Source: Tessaracoccus flavus
GTDB lineage: Bacteria; Actinomycetota; Actinomycetes; Propionibacteriales; Propionibacteriaceae
Direction of reading: 5' to 3'
DNA length: 64,000 nt
Assembly: GCF_001997295.1 (NCBI RefSeq)
Contig: NZ_CP019605.1
Coordinates: forward strand, 2,728,001 to 2,792,000
Shown here: positions 61,273 through 64,000 of the stretch, in pieces
How the letters are laid out: every line of letters starts with the position of its first letter
How positions within the stretch are numbered: position 1 is the first letter of the stretch
Notes under the pieces: model-generated
What the model was told of the DNA's origin: nothing
Database searches by the model: none
Seen by the model: the letters and a program-made list of their open reading frames with translations, nothing else
Position numbers and translations under genes: made by a program

Positions 61273-62754
61273 ATGGACCAAGTGACGCTGGCGCGGTGGC
61301 AGTTTGGGATCACCACCGTTTACCACTTCCTCTTCGTGCCGATCACTATCGCAATGTCGATGCTGGTCGCGATCATGCAGACAATGTGGGTGCGGACGGG
61401 TAAGGACGCCTACCTCCGCCTGACGAAATTCTTCGGAAAACTCTTCCTCATCAACTTCGCGCTCGGCGTCGTCACCGGCATCGTGCAGGAGTTCCAGTTC
61501 GGCATGAACTGGTCCGAATACTCCCGCTTCGTCGGGGACGTGTTCGGGGCCCCGCTCGCCCTCGAAGCGTTGCTTGCGTTCTTCCTCGAGTCCACCTTCA
61601 TCGGACTGTGGATCTTCGGGTGGGACAAGCTCCCGAAGAAGATCCACCTGCTCACGATCTACATGGCCGCGTTCGGCACGATGCTGTCGGCCGTGTTCAT
61701 CCTTGCTGCCAACTCCTGGATGCAGAACCCCGTCGGCACGACGTTCAACAACGGCCGCGCGGAGATCGCGGGCATCGAGGGCTTCCTCGAGGTCCTCACC
61801 AACCCCGTGCTGCTCGTCACCGTGCCGCACGTGCTGTCCGGCGCCTACATGGTGGCCGGCGGCCTGGTCGCGGCCATCGGCGGCTGGCACCTGGCGAAGA
61901 TCAACCGCGACGGCGAGGCCAAGCCGGGCGACGAGCAGGCCTACCGCTTCGCCACGAAGTTCGGCGCCTGGGTGCTGCTGGCGGCGTCCGTTGTCACGGT
62001 CATCTCCGGGGACCAGCAGTCGAAGATCATGACCGAAGTGCAGCCCATGAAGATGGCCGCCGCGGAGGGCCTGTTCTACACCGAACAGAACGCCAGCTTC
62101 TCGATCTTCACCATCGGCAACCGCGAGGGCACCGAACCCATCCTCGAGCTCAGAATCCCCGGGCTGCTGTCGCTCATGTCCGGCCACGACGAGGTCAAGG
62201 GCATCAACAACCTCCGCGACGAGTACAACGCTGAGGGCTTCAAGCGCTTCGACGGGTCGCAGACCCAGCTCCAGGAGGAGTTCGCCGAGACGCTGGCCGC
62301 CAACTACGACGTCGACCCCATGCCCAACGTGGCAATCTCCTACTGGACCTTCCGGCTCATGATCGGCCTCGGGTTTGCGGGCATCGCGCTGGCCGCGTTC
62401 ACGCTGTGGGTCGTGCGGAAGGACCGCCTGCCGAAGCCCGGACTGCTGTGGACCGTCGGCATGTTCGCGATGCCGCTGCTGCCGCTGTTCGCCAACTCCT
62501 TCGGCTGGATCTTCACCGAGATGGGCCGTCAGCCCTGGGTGGTGGCCGGTGTCATGCCGACGGCCGCGGGTGTCTCGCCGACTGTCTCCGCGGGCACCGT
62601 GCTGTTCTCGATGATCGTCTACACGCTGCTGTACGGCGCTCTCGCCGTCATCGAGGTGTGGTTGTTCCTCAAGTACGCGAAGGCCGGTCTGCCCGACGTC
62701 GCGCCGGTCGAACTGCAGACTGATCCCGACGCTCCGATGACGTTCGCGTACTGA
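61273..62754 (+). CDS. cydA: Cytochrome bd quinol oxidase subunit I
   Basis: 493-residue membrane subunit carrying haems b558, b595 and d. The N-terminal LARWQFGITTVYHFLFVPITI holds the first haem-ligand histidine, the GREGTEP region is the quinol-binding loop (short form), and the C-terminal half has the GWIFTEMGRQPWVV motif. It reduces O2 to water with quinol and works at low oxygen. The ATG at 61273 lacks a ribosome site; a TAGCGT at 61261-61266 would give a leaderless transcript, but its -35 is poor. Confidence 0.95.
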   Translation: MDQVTLARWQFGITTVYHFLFVPITIAMSMLVAIMQTMWVRTGKDAYLRLTKFFGKLFLINFALGVVTGIVQEFQFGMNWSEYSRFVGDVFGAPLALEALLAFFLESTFIGLWIFGWDKLPKKIHLLTIYMAAFGTMLSAVFILAANSWMQNPVGTTFNNGRAEIAGIEGFLEVLTNPVLLVTVPHVLSGAYMVAGGLVAAIGGWHLAKINRDGEAKPGDEQAYRFATKFGAWVLLAASVVTVISGDQQSKIMTEVQPMKMAAAEGLFYTEQNASFSIFTIGNREGTEPILELRIPGLLSLMSGHDEVKGINNLRDEYNAEGFKRFDGSQTQLQEEFAETLAANYDVDPMPNVAISYWTFRLMIGLGFAGIALAAFTLWVVRKDRLPKPGLLWTVGMFAMPLLPLFANSFGWIFTEMGRQPWVVAGVMPTAAGVSPTVSAGTVLFSMIVYTLLYGALAVIEVWLFLKYAKAGLPDVAPVELQTDPDAPMTFAY

Positions 62755-62770
62755 TCAGGGGACAAGAAAC

Positions 62771-63844
62771 ATGATTCATCTTCTGGAAACCGTTTCGGTG
62801 CCGACCCTCCCGCTGGTCTGGTTCCTGCTCATCGCCGTCCTGTGGACCGGCTTCTTCTTCCTCGAAGGGTTCGACTTCGGCGTCGGCATGCTGATCCCCG
62901 TCCTGGGTAAGAACGACCGTGAGCGACGCGTCGTCGTCAACACGATCGGGCCGGTCTGGGACGGCAACGAGGTGTGGCTGATCACCGCCGGCGGCGCCAT
63001 GTTCGCCGCTTTCCCCGGCTGGTACTCGACGCTGTTCTCGGGGCTCTACCTGCCGCTGCTGCTGGTGCTGATCGGGCTCATCCTGCGCGGCGTGGCCTTC
63101 GAGTACCGCTCGAAGCACCCCGGCAGCCGGTACCGCGCCATGCTCGACTGGTTCGCAATCGTCGGCTCGTTCCTCCCGGCGCTCGTCTTCGGGATCGGGT
63201 TCGCGAACTTCGTCGTCGGCCTCCCGAACGACGGCCTGCTGTTCGACGGCTCGTTCTGGGGCCTGTTCGGACCGTTCGCCCTGCTGGGCGGCGTCATGCT
63301 GGTGGTGCTGTTCCTCGTGCACGGGTCGGCCTTCATCGCGCTGAAGACCAAGGGGCTCATCCATGACCGCGCCGAGGCGTTCGGGGCCAGGTTCGGGTGG
63401 GCGGCCACCGCGCTGGTCGCGGTGTTCGTCATCTCGCAGAACCTCTTCTACCCGGCCACCTCGGAGTTTGGTGATTTCGCCGTGCTGGCGTGGGCTGTCG
63501 GCGTGGTGTCGATCGTCTCCATCGCCGCCGCCACGGTCATGATCAAGCGCGGCCGCGACGGCTGGGGCTTCGTCCTCACCGGCGCCTCCGTCGTCACGCT
63601 GTTCGTTGGGATCTTCCTCAAGATCTACGGCAACCTCGGCTTCGCCCAGGACGAGACCGTCGCAGCGACCGAGCGGTTGAACATCATCACCGCCGCTTCG
63701 TCCCCGACGACGCTGACGATCATGACGTGGGCCGCGGTCATCTTCGTGCCGATCGTGCTGGCCTACCAGTCGTGGACGTACTGGGTGTTCAGCAAGCGCA
63801 TCAGCCTGAAGAACATCCCCGAAGAGGTCTCCCCGATCGCCTGA
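62771..63844 (+). CDS. cydB: Cytochrome bd quinol oxidase subunit II
   Basis: 357 residues, eight or nine membrane helices, with the N-terminal FFFLEGFDFGVGMLIP and GPVWDGNEVWLITAGGAMFAAFP segments of CydB. It pairs with CydA; it starts 16 bp downstream with a short AGGGGAC ribosome site. The cydDC assembly ABC genes that often follow are not in the window, which ends 156 bp later. Confidence 0.95.
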   Translation: MIHLLETVSVPTLPLVWFLLIAVLWTGFFFLEGFDFGVGMLIPVLGKNDRERRVVVNTIGPVWDGNEVWLITAGGAMFAAFPGWYSTLFSGLYLPLLLVLIGLILRGVAFEYRSKHPGSRYRAMLDWFAIVGSFLPALVFGIGFANFVVGLPNDGLLFDGSFWGLFGPFALLGGVMLVVLFLVHGSAFIALKTKGLIHDRAEAFGARFGWAATALVAVFVISQNLFYPATSEFGDFAVLAWAVGVVSIVSIAAATVMIKRGRDGWGFVLTGASVVTLFVGIFLKIYGNLGFAQDETVAATERLNIITAASSPTTLTIMTWAAVIFVPIVLAYQSWTYWVFSKRISLKNIPEEVSPIA

Positions 63845-63845
63845 T

Positions 63846-64000
63846 CCCTGAGCAGGGCGTCCGTCGAATCGGTCCCTGTGCAGGGCCAGTGAGCAGCCCG
63901 TCCGTCGAAGGGTAACGGCGTCGTGGCCCACCGCCGCCCCCAACCACAGGGCGGCGACCACAGCCGGGGCCGTAACCCTTCGACAAGCTCAGGGACCACG
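63846..64000. repeat. Family A palindrome (copy 6), at the window end
   Basis: Left arms CCCTGAGCAGGGCGTCCGTCGAA and GTCCGTCGAAGGGTAACGG, the same CGCCGCCC-CCAACCACA-GGGCGGCG hairpin as at 10866-10890, and the right arm ACCCTTCGACAAGCTCAGGG. It begins 2 bp after the cydB stop. Confidence 0.85.

Noticed and set aside
1..64000. tRNA or rRNA genes
   Set aside because: I looked through the intergenic regions for T-loop-like GGTTCGAATCC sequences and cloverleaf pairings and found none; a tRNAscan-SE run would settle it.

Overview
The window is high-GC, gene-dense DNA of an actinobacterium (Actinomycetota). The evidence is the conserved fhaA-fhaB-pstP-rodA-pbpA-pknB / trpG-DUF881-crgA block, a two-domain IgGFc-binding/PKD surface protein with a C-terminal domain I associate with Propionibacteriales, a CebR-like operator and class II lysS. 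A Propionibacteriaceae member (Tessaracoccus-like) is my best guess, but this is inference from gene content and style. In related genomes the fha/pkn block lies near oriC, so this window is probably close to the origin; I see no dnaA or oriC in it.

Layout. 1-3.1 kb: tandem and inverted repeats, then a P2-type cation ATPase. 3.4-10.8 kb: the cell-growth signalling operon (two FHA proteins, PP2C phosphatase, RodA, class B PBP, PASTA kinase), with no pknA. 11-13.6 kb: amidotransferase trpG/pabA and a DUF881 protein (minus), then crgA and a HAD phosphatase (plus). 13.6-15.1 kb: lysS. 15.2-21.0 kb: a cellobiose-type operon (lipoprotein, two permeases, GH1 beta-glucosidase, LacI regulator) behind a promoter with two identical 14-bp palindromic operators; the ATPase is not encoded here. 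21.2-23.8 kb: a succinate-semialdehyde-type dehydrogenase, a Dabb protein and an XRE-cupin regulator. 24.0-28.4 kb: an NrtR-type regulator divergent from nadABC. 28.7-30.5 kb: transaldolase, DUF4031 and a small cupin. 30.7-37.2 kb: a 2,166-residue secreted protein.

37.3-48.8 kb is a sugar-catabolism region: an ABC importer (binding protein, double ATPase, permease) followed by a 602-residue mannose-6-phosphate-isomerase-like cupin protein and an aldose-1-epimerase; then an AGE-family isomerase, a LacI regulator, a PfkB kinase and a mannitol-1-phosphate-dehydrogenase-like enzyme. Three similar palindromes (consensus GAYAACGWTRTY) lie upstream of the importer, the isomerase and the kinase, so the LacI protein probably controls all three units. 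49-51.3 kb holds a DUF4185 protein and a deletion scar joining fragments of a GH2 glycosidase and a RidA protein. 51.2-52.6 kb: a pRiA4b ORF-3-like protein. 52.9-57.2 kb: TetR regulator plus a heterodimeric ABC exporter. 57.4-59.5 kb: ROK regulator and VOC enzyme, bracketed by two 91-bp palindromic elements. 59.7-60.8 kb: PPK2 kinase with a polylysine tail. 60.8-63.8 kb: BlaI-type repressor divergent from cydAB.

Two families of dispersed repeats, built on the core sequences CCCTGAGCTTGTCGAAGGGT and CCCTGAGTAG...CTACTCGGGGAGACG, sit at gene 3' ends throughout and supply the stop codons of at least four genes. I see no tRNA, rRNA, CRISPR array, transposase or phage gene in the window.
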